Both the position numbers and the translations under genes were made by a program. A DNA stretch of 64,000 nt, from assembly GCF_000737325.1 (NCBI RefSeq), contig NZ_CP011125.1, positions 3,658,001-3,722,000 of the forward strand, in the 5' to 3' direction. Under the pieces are notes generated by a model. The model searched no databases. It worked only from the letters and a program-made list of their open reading frames with translations, and was not told where the DNA came from. Positions 19,265 to 32,900 of this stretch are shown here, piece after piece; positions within the stretch are counted from its first letter, which is position 1; each line of letters starts with the position of its first letter. This stretch comes from Sandaracinus amylolyticus. Lineage in GTDB: Bacteria; Myxococcota_A; Polyangia; Polyangiales; Sandaracinaceae.

Positions 19265-20287
19265 ATGGCTTCTTCTTCGATCGCCGAGTACTTCACGCTG
19301 CGCGACGCGAGCGCGACCGCGGCCCGGATCCCGGAGACGAAGCGCAAGGAGATCGCCGATGCGCTCGCGCTCGGACGGCAGAAGGCCGAGGCGGCGGAAG
19401 CACTCTGGTCGAACGGGCACGCGGCGGAAGGGCTGCGGCTCGTCGTCGAGGCGCTGATCGCGACGCTCGACGCGGCGCCGCGCTACGAGAGCGCGACGAC
19501 GGCGCCCGCGAAGGAGCCCGCGCCGAAGATCGAAGGCGAGAGCGAGCTCGGCGAGAGCGACGCGCCGAAGAGCGAGCCGGCGCCGGCGACGTGGCGCACC
19601 GCGCTCGCCGCGCGCGGCGTGAGCGCGGACCGCGTGCGCGCGATCGGCGACGCGGAGGACAAGGCGCGCACCACGGCGCTGCCGCGTCTCGACTCCGACG
19701 TGAGCGCGGAGCACGCCGATCTGTATCAGCAGATCGCGCGCGCGCGCCTCGACGTGGAGCGCGCGCTCGCGTACGCGGCGATGTCGGCGCGCGAGCTCGG
19801 ATGGACGCGCGTCGCGCGCATCGCGACGGCGGCCGTGCTCGGTGTCGCGCTGATCACCGCGCTCTACTTCGTCGTGCGCACGCCGCACGAGGTGACTGCG
19901 GATGCGTCGGCGACGTTCGCGAACAGCCCGACGTTCGGCGCGGGCAACGCGATCGACGGCGACGCGAACAGCGAGTGGCTGCTCCCCGATCGCTCGAGCG
20001 GGTGGGTCGAAGCGCGCCTCTCGCCGCCGCGACACGTCGCGCGCGTGACGCTGCGGAACGCGAAGAACGCACCGCACTTCGATCGCGCGACGCGCGAGTA
20101 CCGCATCGAGCTCTACTCGGGCGGGCGCGTCGTCGAGCAGATCGACGGAGAGTTCGCGACCTACGAGCGCGATCCGCAGCCGGTCTCGCACGACTTCGAC
20201 GCCGACGGGATCGACCGCGTGCGCTTCGTGTCACGCAGCCACCACAACCTCGGCGGCGGTCTCGCCGAGATGACGGTCGAGGAGTGA
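19265..20287 (+). CDS. Membrane protein with C-terminal discoidin-like (F5/8 type C) domain
   Basis: The 340-residue protein has a helical N-terminal half with TPR-like features and a low-complexity Glu/Ala linker (about 80-110). One transmembrane helix follows (about 182-202), and then a beta-sandwich domain (about 205-340). The motifs NAIDGDANSEWLLPD, GWVEARLSPPRHVARVTL and YRIELYSGG fit the F5/8 type C (galactose-binding-like) fold. Such domains bind carbohydrates or lipids outside the cell. The lipoprotein gene starts 5 nt downstream, so the two probably form an operon. Confidence 0.8.
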   Translation: MASSSIAEYFTLRDASATAARIPETKRKEIADALALGRQKAEAAEALWSNGHAAEGLRLVVEALIATLDAAPRYESATTAPAKEPAPKIEGESELGESDAPKSEPAPATWRTALAARGVSADRVRAIGDAEDKARTTALPRLDSDVSAEHADLYQQIARARLDVERALAYAAMSARELGWTRVARIATAAVLGVALITALYFVVRTPHEVTADASATFANSPTFGAGNAIDGDANSEWLLPDRSSGWVEARLSPPRHVARVTLRNAKNAPHFDRATREYRIELYSGGRVVEQIDGEFATYERDPQPVSHDFDADGIDRVRFVSRSHHNLGGGLAEMTVEE

Positions 20288-20292
20288 CGCGC

Positions 20293-20904
20293 ATGCGATC
20301 GATGCTCGCGATCATCGCGCTGCTCGCAGGGTGCACCTGCGGGCCGCAGGGCGGTGGAACGCCCGTTCCCCACGAGGCACCGGCGCAGCGCGCGGAGACG
20401 CCGAGCGCCGAAGCGCCCGCGCAGCCGGAGTTCGAGGACGCCGCCGGTGGCCTCGCGTGGCGCGCCGAGGAGCCGCTGATCTCGCGCCGTCCGAGCTCGC
20501 CGATGCGCGCGGCCGAGTACGCGGTGCGCGATCACGAGGGCGCGGAGCTCACGGTCTTCCACTTCGGCCGCGATCAGGGCGGCGGCGTCGACGAGAACGT
20601 CGCGCGCTGGGTCGACCAGTTCGAGCAGCCCGACGGGCGTCCGAGCCGCGAGGTCGCGGTGATCGAGCGCGCCGAGGTGAACGGCATCCGCGTCACGCGC
20701 GTGCAGGTCGCGGGCGCGTTCGCGGGCATGCGCGGCATGGGCGGCGGTGGTGGCGCGGCGCAGCCGGGCTACCGACTGCTCGGCGCGATCGCCGAGGGGC
20801 CCGACGGCATGGTGTTCTTCAAGCTCACCGGGCCCGAAGCCGCCGTGCAGGACGCGTCGAGCGCGTTCGAGTCGCTGATCGCGTCGCTGCACCCGGCCGG
20901 GTGA
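20293..20904 (+). CDS. Lipoprotein, hypothetical
   Basis: The 203-residue product starts MRSMLAIIALLAGCTCG, a lipoprotein signal with lipobox LAGC. A Pro/Ala/Glu-rich linker leads to a compact domain (about 45-203) with WRAEEPLISRRPSSPMR and a glycine run (RGMGGGGG, about 142-149). It resembles uncharacterised myxobacterial lipoproteins with a fold read as SMI/PsbP-like, but I cannot name it securely. The ATG at 20293 is chosen; an in-frame GTG at 20284 would overlap the previous stop. Confidence 0.75.
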   Translation: MRSMLAIIALLAGCTCGPQGGGTPVPHEAPAQRAETPSAEAPAQPEFEDAAGGLAWRAEEPLISRRPSSPMRAAEYAVRDHEGAELTVFHFGRDQGGGVDENVARWVDQFEQPDGRPSREVAVIERAEVNGIRVTRVQVAGAFAGMRGMGGGGGAAQPGYRLLGAIAEGPDGMVFFKLTGPEAAVQDASSAFESLIASLHPAG

Positions 20905-20913
20905 GCTCCACGT

Positions 20914-23307
<2,394 letters not shown>

Positions 23308-23380
23308 TCCTGGGATCGTATTGCACTGGCCGGCGATCGCCAGGTCCTGGACGTTTTCGTCACAGGATCGCGGCGAAGCG

Positions 23381-25072
<1,692 letters not shown>

Positions 25073-25119
25073 CGAAGCCTCCGCGACGAAAAGAGAAGCG
25101 AATCAGAGCGTGACGAGGA

Positions 25120-25428
25120 TCAGAGCGTGGCGAGGAACGAGTCGAGCTCGGACAGCGCGTGGCCGTCGCCGCCGGCGCGCGCCTGCTCGATGCCGCGCTG
25201 CGCGAACGCGCGCGCCTCGTCGGTGCGCCCGAGCTCGGCCGCGACCTGCGCGCCCATCAAGTACGTCGGCACGTAGGTCGGGAACTTCGTCGCGACGTCG
25301 CCGAACGCCGCGAGCGCCTCGTCCTTCCGATCGAGCGAGCGCAGCTCCATCGCGCGCGCATACCAGACGAACGGATCGTCCGGCTTCTTGCTCGCCACCA
25401 TCTCGAGCATCTCGAGACGCTTGCTCAT
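25120..25428 (-). CDS. Small TPR protein, 102 aa
   Basis: The protein consists of about three TPR-like helix pairs: DPFVWYARAMELRSLDRKDEALAAF, PTYVPTYLMGAQVAAELGRTDEARAF and a C-terminal helix. It probably mediates protein contacts in the cytoplasm. It begins 1 nt after the hpt stop, so the two are co-transcribed. No specific partner can be inferred. Confidence 0.8.
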   Translation of the reverse strand: MSKRLEMLEMVASKKPDDPFVWYARAMELRSLDRKDEALAAFGDVATKFPTYVPTYLMGAQVAAELGRTDEARAFAQRGIEQARAGGDGHALSELDSFLATL

Positions 25429-25429
25429 C

Positions 25430-25969
25430 TCAGCCCTTCGACGCCGCGGCCGCGCCCTGCTCGAGCACGCCGATGAAGGGCACGTTGCGGAAGCGCTCCG
25501 CGTAGTCGAGCCCGTAGCCGACGACGAACACGTCGTCGATCGTGAAGCCGAGGTAGTGGATGTCGACGGGCACGCGCGTGCGCGCGGGCTTGTGCAGCAG
25601 CGAGCAGAGCTCGAGGCTCGCGGGGCGTCGCGTCTCGAGGTTCTCGAGCAGGTAGGTCATCGTCAGCCCGGTGTCGACGATGTCCTCGACGATGATCACG
25701 TGCTTGCCCTCGATGGGCTTCGTGAGGTCGTACGTGATCTGCACCACGCCGCTGCTCTCGGTGCCCTCGTAGCTGCGGCACCCGAGGAACTCGATCGTCA
25801 CCGGGAGATCGATCTGCCGCGCGAGATCCGCCGCGAACACGAAGCTGCCCTTGAGCACCGGGACCAGCACGACCTCGTGGCCGCGATGGCGCTCGGTGAT
25901 CTTCCTGCCCAGCTCCTTCACCTTCGCGGCGAGCGTCGTCTCGTCGATCAGCGTCCGAATCTTGTCCAT
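25430..25969 (-). CDS. hpt: Hypoxanthine phosphoribosyltransferase
   Basis: The 179-residue protein is typical in length. The PRPP-binding motif is [18 protein letters not shown], the flexible-loop region is LGCRSYEGT, and [16 protein letters not shown] holds the pyrophosphate-binding loop. [28 protein letters not shown] is the base-recognition end. It salvages hypoxanthine (and guanine) to the nucleotide. It is preceded by the giant TPR gene (21 nt away) and followed by the small TPR gene. Confidence 0.95.
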   Translation of the reverse strand: MDKIRTLIDETTLAAKVKELGRKITERHRGHEVVLVPVLKGSFVFAADLARQIDLPVTIEFLGCRSYEGTESSGVVQITYDLTKPIEGKHVIIVEDIVDTGLTMTYLLENLETRRPASLELCSLLHKPARTRVPVDIHYLGFTIDDVFVVGYGLDYAERFRNVPFIGVLEQGAAAASKG

Positions 25970-25990
25970 GTTCCCGCTTCTCCGCAGCAG

Positions 25991-28900
25991 CTACGCGAGC
26001 ATACCCGCGCGGCGACGGAGGTCGATGGCCGCGTCGGACGCCCACCATCGAACGAGCTCACCGACGAGCGGAGACGCACGCACGATGTCGCGCGGCTCGA
26101 CGTGCGCGAGGTCGCGCTCGGTGCGGCGGAGCACCTCGATCGCGCCGAGCAGATCGTCGCTGACGAGCAGCGCCGCGCGCGCCGAGCCGAGCTGGATCTG
26201 ACGCGCCCACGCCGCGAACTCGACCGGCGGGCCGTTCACGTAGCGCGGGGTCGCTTCCTCGAGCGAGCGTCGCGCGCGGCGCGAGAGCGCCTTCTGGATG
26301 CGGCGCATCTGGTCGTCGAGGATGTCCTCGCTGGTCAGCCCCGAGCCGAAGCCCGGCGCGAACGCGCGCACCGCGGACGCGACGAGCACCTCGATCTCGC
26401 GCGGCGTGAGCTTGTCGGTGATGTGGAAGCGCATCGCCACGTTCGCGAACGCCCGCGCGAGCAGGAAGACCTGCTGGGCCTCGGGCAGCTCGGTGAGGCT
26501 CGCGGGCACGAGGATCGACGCCGGCTCGCCGAGCTCGACGGCGAGCCCGCGCGCGCGCACGCGGTGCACGTAGAGCTCGTAGTTCTCGACGCGGAAGATC
26601 GCGGCGATGCGATCGGTGAGCGCGCGCAGCGGGTGCCCCGAGCGCGTCGTGATGCGATCGCGCGTGCTCAGCCCGAAGCCTTCGAGGTCCGGCGGATAGA
26701 GCCGCGAGAACGCCTCGGGGAGCGTCGAGAGCACCGTGAGCACCGGCGAATTCGCGTCCATCTCGTAGACGCCGGGCAGCGTCTCGGGCCCGAGCGTGCC
26801 GGGGCGCGCGCGACCCGACTGCGAGGCGCGCGCGCGCAGTCGCTCGACGTCGTCGTTGCTCGCGCCGCCGAGCAGCGCGAGCGGGCCGACGGTGAGCATC
26901 GCGAGCTCGGGCGTCGCGCTCCAGAGGCCACGCAGATCGCGCCAGCACTCGACGCGTCCGACGTGCTCGTCGATGCGCCTGCGCAGGATCGCGACCGCCT
27001 CGTCCCGACGACCGACGCGCGCGAGCCGCGCGGCGAGCTGGCGATCGAGCTCGACGTCCTCGGGCAGCGCGCGCGCCGCGACGCGCAGGACGTCCGCGCT
27101 GTCCGCGTGCTGACCGAGCGAGTCGCCGAGCACGCCCGCGAGCTCGACCCACGCCTGGCGCGGTGCGGGCGGACGCCCGTTCCAGCGCTGCACGTGATCG
27201 CGCAGCGCTTGCGCGTACGTCGCGTAGCCATCGCGATCGCGGATCGTGTCCTTCAGCGCGCGCGCCGCGGCGCCGCCCGGACCTTCGAGCACGACCGCCT
27301 GCACGAGCGCGCTCGTCGCGGACTCGCCGCGACCACGGCGCAGCTCGATGCGTGCCAGCGTGCACAGCGCCTCGGCGCGCTCCGGCGGCGCGTGCGAGGC
27401 CTCGACGAGACGACCCGCCGCATCGGCGGCCTTGTCGAGATCGCCCTCGCGATCGTGCATCGCCGCGAGCCGCGCGAGCGCCGCGCGGTTCTCGGGCTCG
27501 AGCGCGAGCACGGCCTGCAGCGAGACCAGCGCGCGCGACGAGTCGCCGAGCCGTCCGTCCCAGAGCGCCGACAGACGCAGGTGCGCGTCCTTGAGCACGT
27601 CGCGATCGGGCGCGAGCTGCACGACGCGTCCGAGGAGCTGCGCAGCCTCGGTCCACTGCTGGTCGCGCTCGTAGAGCTCGGCGAGGCGGCGCAGCGTCGG
27701 CACGTGCGCCGGCGCGCTCTTGAGCACGCGATTCAGCGAGCCGATCGCGCCTGCGAGGTTGTCGAGAAGCTCGGCCTGGAGGCGCGAGACCTCGAGCCAG
27801 AGCTCCGCGGCACGATCCACCGAGCGCGCGGTCTGTGCGGCGCGCGCGAGACGATCCGCGGCGCGCGCGCCCTGTCCCGCCGCGAGCAGGATCTCGAGCA
27901 GACGCTGGGCCGCATCGACGTCGTCCGCCCAGAGCTCGAGCGCGCGCTCGTAGTCCTCCACCGCGCGACGCGTGTCGGCGAGGCGATCCTCGGCGACCTG
28001 CGCCGCCTTCACGAGCAGACGCGCGGCCTGCTGCGGATCCTGCACCACACGCGCCTCGCGGCGCGCCGCGTCCGCGAGCGCCTCGGGATCGTCGGTGCGC
28101 TCGGCGATGCGCGACAGACCGCGCGCCGCGGCGAGGTTCTCGGGATCCGCCTCGAGCGCTGCGCGATAGGCCTCGAGCGCGCGCGCGTCACCGCTCGCCT
28201 CGAGCGACTCCGCGAGCCGCGTGCGGTACGCGGCCGCGACGATCGGATCGTCCGCGCTCTCGGCGAGCCGACGATCGACGTCGGCGAGCATGGTCCGCGA
28301 GCCACCCGCGATCGCGATGCGCTCGAGCGCCGCGATGGCGAGGGGATCGTCGGGCGCGAGCGAGAGGATCGCCTGGTAGGTCGCGCGCACTTCGTCCGTC
28401 GGTGCGGCGAGACGCATCTCCTGCAGGCGCGCGAGCTCGTGCAGCGCGGCGACGCGCGCGCTCGCGTCGGTGAGCACGCGCGCTTCGCTGGCGTACACGC
28501 GCGCGAGCCCCTCGAACGAAGCGAGCCGGCGATAGAGCGTCTCGATCGCGAGCAGCGCGCCGAGGTGCCCCGGCTCGCGCTCCAGCACCTTGTCGTACGC
28601 GGCGCACGCGCGGCGCGGCTCGTTCAGGTGCTCGCTCCAGATCTCGCCCGCGCGCACCAGCGCGGCGACCGCGAGCTTCGGGTCCGGGCTGCTCGCGGCC
28701 TCGCGCTCGAGCTCGTCCGCGAGCTTGCGCCACGCGCCGTGCTCGGCGCGGAGCCGCGCGAGCGCATCGATCGCCGGCCGGTAGCTCGGCTCGGCATCGC
28801 GCGCCTGCTCGTACGCCGCGGTCGCGCGCTCGACCTGCTGGAGCCGCTCCTCCCAGACCTCACCGACGCGATACGCCGCGCGCGCGCGCGCCGCGGGATC

Positions 28901-31465
28901 GGTGAGCCCGCTGAGCTCCATCTCGAGCACGCGCACCAGCTCGTCCCACGCGCCGCGCTCGCGCAGCTTCCGCGCGAGCGCGCGGAGCGCGGTGCGGTTC
29001 GTCGGATCGATCTCGATCGCGCGGCGGTAGTGCGAGATCGCCTCGTCGTCGCGCCCGATGCGCTCCTCGCAGAGCTCCGCCATCTTCGCGAGCAGCGCGA
29101 CCGCTTCCGCGCCGCGCGGCGTGAGCTCCAGCTCGCGCTTGTAGAGCTCGAGCAGATCCTCCCAGCGCCCCGCGCGATGGTAGATGCGCCCGAGGCTCGT
29201 CAGCGCGGGCACGTACGTCGGATCGATCCCGAGCACCTTCCGGAACCGCACCACCGCGGCCTCGCGATCGCCGACGAGATCGTCGAGCACCTCGCCCGCG
29301 CGATGCAGCAACGCGACGATCTGCTTGGGGTCGCGCGTGAGCTCGGCCTCGAGCTCGAGCGACTCCACGAGCTCGGTCCACCTCGCGGCGCGCTCGGTCG
29401 CGCGCTGCAAGGCGTGGATCGCCCCGAGATGCTTCGGATCGAGCTGCAGCACGCGCCGGTACGCGTGCGCCGCCTGCGCGTGCTCCTGGAGCGCGTCCTC
29501 GTAGATCGCGCCCACCTTGAGCAGGTACGTGATCGCGCGCTCCTTCTCGGACGCTTCGTCCACCGCGCGCGCATAGAGATCCACGAGCTCGCGCCAGCGC
29601 CCCGCCTCCGCGAACAACCGCGTGAGCGCCTTGAACGACGGCGGATACCCCGGCTGCATCGAGAGCGCGCGCGCGTGGTGCTCGATCGCCTGATCGGGCT
29701 GACCGAGGTGCACCTCGAGGATCTCGGCGACCCGCGCGTGCGCCGCGGCGCGACGACGCGGCTCGTCCGCGTGATCCGCCTCGCCGAGGTGCATGCGCAC
29801 CAGGCGCTCCCAGTCGCCGCTGCGCGTGTAGAGCTTCCCGAGCGCTTGCAGCGTCGGCAGGTGCGTCGGACCGATCGCGAGCGCCGCCTCGTACGCCACG
29901 AGCGCGCCCGGCGCATCGCCGAGCTTCTCCTCGCGCAGCTGTCCCACGCGCGCGAGCAGCGTCACGCGCGCCGCGCCCTCGCGCGTCGTGTCGACGAGCT
30001 GCTCGAGCACGCGCACCAGCGGGTCCCACTTCTCCGCGGCCTCGTAGAGCCGCGCCATCTCCTCGAGCACGAGCGGCTCGTCGGGCGACTCGCGCGACGC
30101 GCGCTCCAGCGCGGTCAGCGCCTCGTCGCGGTTCCCGAGGCGCTCCGCGTGCAGCCGCGCGATGCGATAGAGCGCCATCGTGCGCACGCCGCGATCGCCG
30201 CTCTGCTCGGCCTCGCGCTCGAGCACCGCGATCAGATCGCGCCATCGCCGCTGCGCGTGGTGCAGCCGCTTGAGCGCCTCGAGCGCGCCCGCGACCTCGG
30301 GATCGAGACGCAGCGCGGTCTCGTAGAGCTCGATCGCCGCGTCGACCTCGCGCTGTCGCGACTCGAGCAGTCGCGCGCGCTGGACGATGAGCGCCGCGCG
30401 ATGCCGCGGATCACCGGCGACCGTGTTCGCGATGCGCTCGTACGTGCGCGCGAGCTCGCTCCACGCGCCCGCGTCCGCGTCGCACTGCTCGAGCGCTTTC
30501 AGGATCACCGGCGCGCCGCGGTCGAGCTCACCGGCGATCGCGTACTCGCGACGCGCCTCGCCGCGCTGCCCGAGCACGTCCTCGAGCAATCGCCCCTTCG
30601 CGTAGAGCAGCGCCGCCTTCGCGTGCGGATCGCTGGTGATGCGCGCCTCCGCGTCGAAGAGCGGCAGCGCCATCTGGAAGTTCTTGCGCGCGATCATCAC
30701 GCGCCGCGCGCCGCGCAGCGTCGGCACGTGCTCGGGCGCGCGCGAGAGCGCCTCCTGGTAGTGCGCCGCCGCACGCCGCAGGTCCTGCAGCTGCACCTCG
30801 GCGATGCGCCCGATCTCGTAATGAATTCGCGCTTGTCGGAGCGGGTCGGTGCTCGCTGCGAGCTCGCGCTCCCAGGACTCGATCGTGCGCCGCGCGTCGT
30901 CGCTCGCCGCGTCGGTCGGGACCGCGGGATCGCTCCCGGGCGACGAGAGGCGCGGGGGCGCCGGGATCGGCCGCTCGGGCGTCGTCGAGCGGGCGCGAGG
31001 CGCCGCGATCGGAGGCGGGATCGACGCCGGTCGGCGCGGCACACCGAGCGCCGGCGAGGGCGGGCGCAGCGTGCCGAGGCCCGGCGAGGTCGTCGGCGCG
31101 CCGATGCCGCCGCTCAGCGTCTGCTTCGTCGTCGCGGCAGGCGGCGGGATGGACGGCTTCTTCGGCACGCCCGCGCCAGGCGTGGCCGCCGGAGGCCGCG
31201 CCTGGACGCGCGGGGCCGAGAACGCGGCGGTGCCTTCGCGCGCCGGCTTCGGCTTCGCCGCGGGCGCGGGGATCGGTCCGCCCGTCGTCACCGCGTGCGC
31301 GAGCTCGGCGTCGAGATCGGACAGCAGGCTCTCGACCGACGCGCTCGCCTCGGGCCGCTGCAGCGTGCCGTCGGGCCGCGACTCCACCCGTGCCGTCCCC
31401 GCGCGCAGCGCAGGCTGCTGCTTGGGCTGCGGCTGCTCCTCGACGTCGTCGAGCAGCACCTCCAT
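25991..31465 (-). CDS. Giant TPR-repeat protein, 1824 aa
   Basis: The first 190 residues are Pro/Ala-rich and disordered. Residues about 195-1500 are an almost unbroken run of degenerate tetratricopeptide repeats (for example DEALTALERASRESPDEPLVLEEMARLYEAAEKWDPLVRVLEQL). The last 300 residues form a globular domain (LSTRDRITTRSGHPLRALTDRIAAIFRVENYELYVHRV and similar) that I do not recognise. No signal peptide or transmembrane helix is seen, so it is probably a cytoplasmic scaffold. Proteins like this are frequent in myxobacteria. It lies directly upstream of hpt on the same strand. Confidence 0.88.
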   Translation of the reverse strand: MEVLLDDVEEQPQPKQQPALRAGTARVESRPDGTLQRPEASASVESLLSDLDAELAHAVTTGGPIPAPAAKPKPAREGTAAFSAPRVQARPPAATPGAGVPKKPSIPPPAATTKQTLSGGIGAPTTSPGLGTLRPPSPALGVPRRPASIPPPIAAPRARSTTPERPIPAPPRLSSPGSDPAVPTDAASDDARRTIESWERELAASTDPLRQARIHYEIGRIAEVQLQDLRRAAAHYQEALSRAPEHVPTLRGARRVMIARKNFQMALPLFDAEARITSDPHAKAALLYAKGRLLEDVLGQRGEARREYAIAGELDRGAPVILKALEQCDADAGAWSELARTYERIANTVAGDPRHRAALIVQRARLLESRQREVDAAIELYETALRLDPEVAGALEALKRLHHAQRRWRDLIAVLEREAEQSGDRGVRTMALYRIARLHAERLGNRDEALTALERASRESPDEPLVLEEMARLYEAAEKWDPLVRVLEQLVDTTREGAARVTLLARVGQLREEKLGDAPGALVAYEAALAIGPTHLPTLQALGKLYTRSGDWERLVRMHLGEADHADEPRRRAAAHARVAEILEVHLGQPDQAIEHHARALSMQPGYPPSFKALTRLFAEAGRWRELVDLYARAVDEASEKERAITYLLKVGAIYEDALQEHAQAAHAYRRVLQLDPKHLGAIHALQRATERAARWTELVESLELEAELTRDPKQIVALLHRAGEVLDDLVGDREAAVVRFRKVLGIDPTYVPALTSLGRIYHRAGRWEDLLELYKRELELTPRGAEAVALLAKMAELCEERIGRDDEAISHYRRAIEIDPTNRTALRALARKLRERGAWDELVRVLEMELSGLTDPAARARAAYRVGEVWEERLQQVERATAAYEQARDAEPSYRPAIDALARLRAEHGAWRKLADELEREAASSPDPKLAVAALVRAGEIWSEHLNEPRRACAAYDKVLEREPGHLGALLAIETLYRRLASFEGLARVYASEARVLTDASARVAALHELARLQEMRLAAPTDEVRATYQAILSLAPDDPLAIAALERIAIAGGSRTMLADVDRRLAESADDPIVAAAYRTRLAESLEASGDARALEAYRAALEADPENLAAARGLSRIAERTDDPEALADAARREARVVQDPQQAARLLVKAAQVAEDRLADTRRAVEDYERALELWADDVDAAQRLLEILLAAGQGARAADRLARAAQTARSVDRAAELWLEVSRLQAELLDNLAGAIGSLNRVLKSAPAHVPTLRRLAELYERDQQWTEAAQLLGRVVQLAPDRDVLKDAHLRLSALWDGRLGDSSRALVSLQAVLALEPENRAALARLAAMHDREGDLDKAADAAGRLVEASHAPPERAEALCTLARIELRRGRGESATSALVQAVVLEGPGGAAARALKDTIRDRDGYATYAQALRDHVQRWNGRPPAPRQAWVELAGVLGDSLGQHADSADVLRVAARALPEDVELDRQLAARLARVGRRDEAVAILRRRIDEHVGRVECWRDLRGLWSATPELAMLTVGPLALLGGASNDDVERLRARASQSGRARPGTLGPETLPGVYEMDANSPVLTVLSTLPEAFSRLYPPDLEGFGLSTRDRITTRSGHPLRALTDRIAAIFRVENYELYVHRVRARGLAVELGEPASILVPASLTELPEAQQVFLLARAFANVAMRFHITDKLTPREIEVLVASAVRAFAPGFGSGLTSEDILDDQMRRIQKALSRRARRSLEEATPRYVNGPPVEFAAWARQIQLGSARAALLVSDDLLGAIEVLRRTERDLAHVEPRDIVRASPLVGELVRWWASDAAIDLRRRAGMLA

Positions 31466-31787
31466 CGTGGAGTCGGACCGCTCCTTCTTGGGCCCGCTCG
31501 AGCCCGGGGGCGGGGCTTACTGCGATCGTGACCGGCCATCGGGTGCTGGAGATGATGCCCCAGCGCGCGTTCGGACCACCATCGCTTTCTCGCCGCAGCG
31601 CCGCGCGGGCCTCCGGCGCGAGCACGCCTGGTCACGAATGGGCTCGCCGCTCCGTTGCCTCCCGTCCGCGCGCTCGCGTGCGGGGTCTTTGGGGCGAGCA
31701 CTCTGTTGGGCGCGACGAAACGCGGAAGCGCGCAGACCGTGACCGGCCTGCGCGCTCCCTTCGGACCCCTTCGACGTTCGTTCGCGA
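31466..31787. other. Intergenic region, 322 nt, with the sigma-gene terminator
   Basis: No convincing gene is seen here. The region contains one strong hairpin near its sigma-gene end (listed separately). It presumably also holds the promoter of the giant TPR gene, which I could not locate with confidence. Confidence 0.6.
31727..31756 (-). terminator. Terminator hairpin downstream of the RpoH-like gene
   Basis: A 9-bp stem (31727-31735 with 31748-31756) with a 12-nt loop lies 31 nt past the sigma-factor stop. On the minus strand it is followed by TCCGCGTTTCGTC. Confidence 0.65.
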
Positions 31788-32639
31788 TCAGGCCACGAGG
31801 TCGAGCTCGAGGCCCTCGAGGCGCTGCTTCAGCTTCTGCTTCGCGCGCGCCTCGAGCTGACGTGCACGCTCGCGCGACACGCCCAGCTTGCGACCGATCG
31901 CCGCCAGCGAGACTTCCTTCTCGCCCATGTAGCGCTGCTCGACGATGTAGCGCTCGCGCTGATCGAGCTGACCGAGGGCGCTCGCGAGGCGCTCCTTGAT
32001 CTCGCTCTCGCGCTCGCTCTCCGAGAGCGCCGTCTCCTGGTCCTGCTCGCTGCCCTCGAGGGTGTCGAGCATCGTCACGCCCGAGTCCGGATAGATGGTC
32101 GTGTCGAGCGAGACGTCGCGCGCGTCGAGACGGCGCAGCATCTCCTCCATCTTCTCCGGGGTCGTCTCGAAGCGCGCCGCGAGGATCTCGTTGCGCTCCG
32201 TCGGGTCGTTCGCCAGGTTCGCCACCCGCGCGCGCTCGCGGCGCAGGCGGAAGAAGAGCTTGCTGCGCAGCGGGCCCGAGCCCGCGCCCACCATGCTCGA
32301 GGAGCGGACCACCAGGTCCAGCACCAGCGCGCGGATCCAGTACCCGGCGTAGGTGACGAACCGGGTGCCGCGCTCGGCGTCGAACTTCTGCGCCGCGATC
32401 ATCAGACCGAGGTTGCCCTCGGCGATCAGGTCGGCGAGGCGGAGCCCATAGCGCCGGTACTGCAGCGCCACGGCCACCACGAACCGGAGGTTCGCCTCGA
32501 CCAACTTGTCCATCGCGACCGCGTCACCCTTGGCAGCGCGCACCGCGAGGTCGTGCTCGTCCTCTCGGGAGAGCGGGGGAATGCTTCGAACCCTCTCGAT
32601 GTAACGGGAGAGGGCGCCGTCGTGCTCGTATGCCGCCAT
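31788..32639 (-). CDS. rpoH: RpoH-like alternative sigma factor (sigma-32 type)
   Basis: The 283-residue protein has region 1.2 (LSRYIERVRSIPPLSREDEHDLA), region 2 (DLIAEGNLGLMIAAQKFDAERGTRFVTYAGYWIRA) and region 4 (SLAAIGRKLGVSRERARQLEARAKQKLK). The segment RSKLFFRLRRERA corresponds to the RpoH box. The family directs RNA polymerase to heat-shock promoters. Its own promoter region contains a 14-bp palindrome over the -10 element (see 32661-32693), so it may be regulated. GGAG lies 9 nt before the ATG. Confidence 0.88.
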   Translation of the reverse strand: MAAYEHDGALSRYIERVRSIPPLSREDEHDLAVRAAKGDAVAMDKLVEANLRFVVAVALQYRRYGLRLADLIAEGNLGLMIAAQKFDAERGTRFVTYAGYWIRALVLDLVVRSSSMVGAGSGPLRSKLFFRLRRERARVANLANDPTERNEILAARFETTPEKMEEMLRRLDARDVSLDTTIYPDSGVTMLDTLEGSEQDQETALSESERESEIKERLASALGQLDQRERYIVEQRYMGEKEVSLAAIGRKLGVSRERARQLEARAKQKLKQRLEGLELDLVA

Positions 32640-32660
32640 TGACCGTGCTCCGTTTGGTCA

Positions 32661-32693
32661 ACGTTACGTAACGTCACCTGAGAGCTCGGTCAA
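32661..32693 (-). promoter_or_regulatory. Putative promoter with palindromic operator upstream of rpoH-like gene
   Basis: TTGACC (32688-32693) and TACGTA (32665-32670) are spaced by 17 nt on the minus strand. The perfect 14-bp palindrome ACGTTACGTAACGT (32661-32674) is centred on the -10 hexamer, which suggests a dimeric regulator that blocks the promoter. The predicted start lies about 19 nt before the ATG. Confidence 0.55.
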
Positions 32694-32830
32694 CCCGGAT
32701 GGGGCGTCTTCACACAAGTTCACGAAGGGTGTCGATCGCTGCCTCGCCCCAAGCTTGGGGCGGATCCTGCGGCGGCGGAAGGCCCGAAGCATGACGTTTC
32801 GTAGTGTTCTCTCGACGGGACGGAAACGAA

Positions 32831-32860
32831 AACGCCCGCCGCGAGGTCGCGACGGGCGTT
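32831..32860 (-). terminator. Terminator hairpin downstream of the Fe-S carrier gene
   Basis: An 8-bp outer stem (32831-32838 with 32853-32860, AACGCCCG/CGGGCGTT) encloses further GC-rich pairing. On the minus strand it is followed by TTCGTTTCCG. It ends the transcript of the gene at 32901-33224. Confidence 0.7.
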
Positions 32861-32900
32861 CGGGGATCGCGCGATCGTTCGGATCGCGAAGAGCGCGAGA

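Noticed and set aside
25388-31531. A 2047-residue open frame on the plus strand, opposite the giant TPR gene
   Set aside because: It is a shadow of high-GC codon use on the other strand. The Arg/His/Leu-rich composition has no domain, and the minus frame gives clear TPR repeats.
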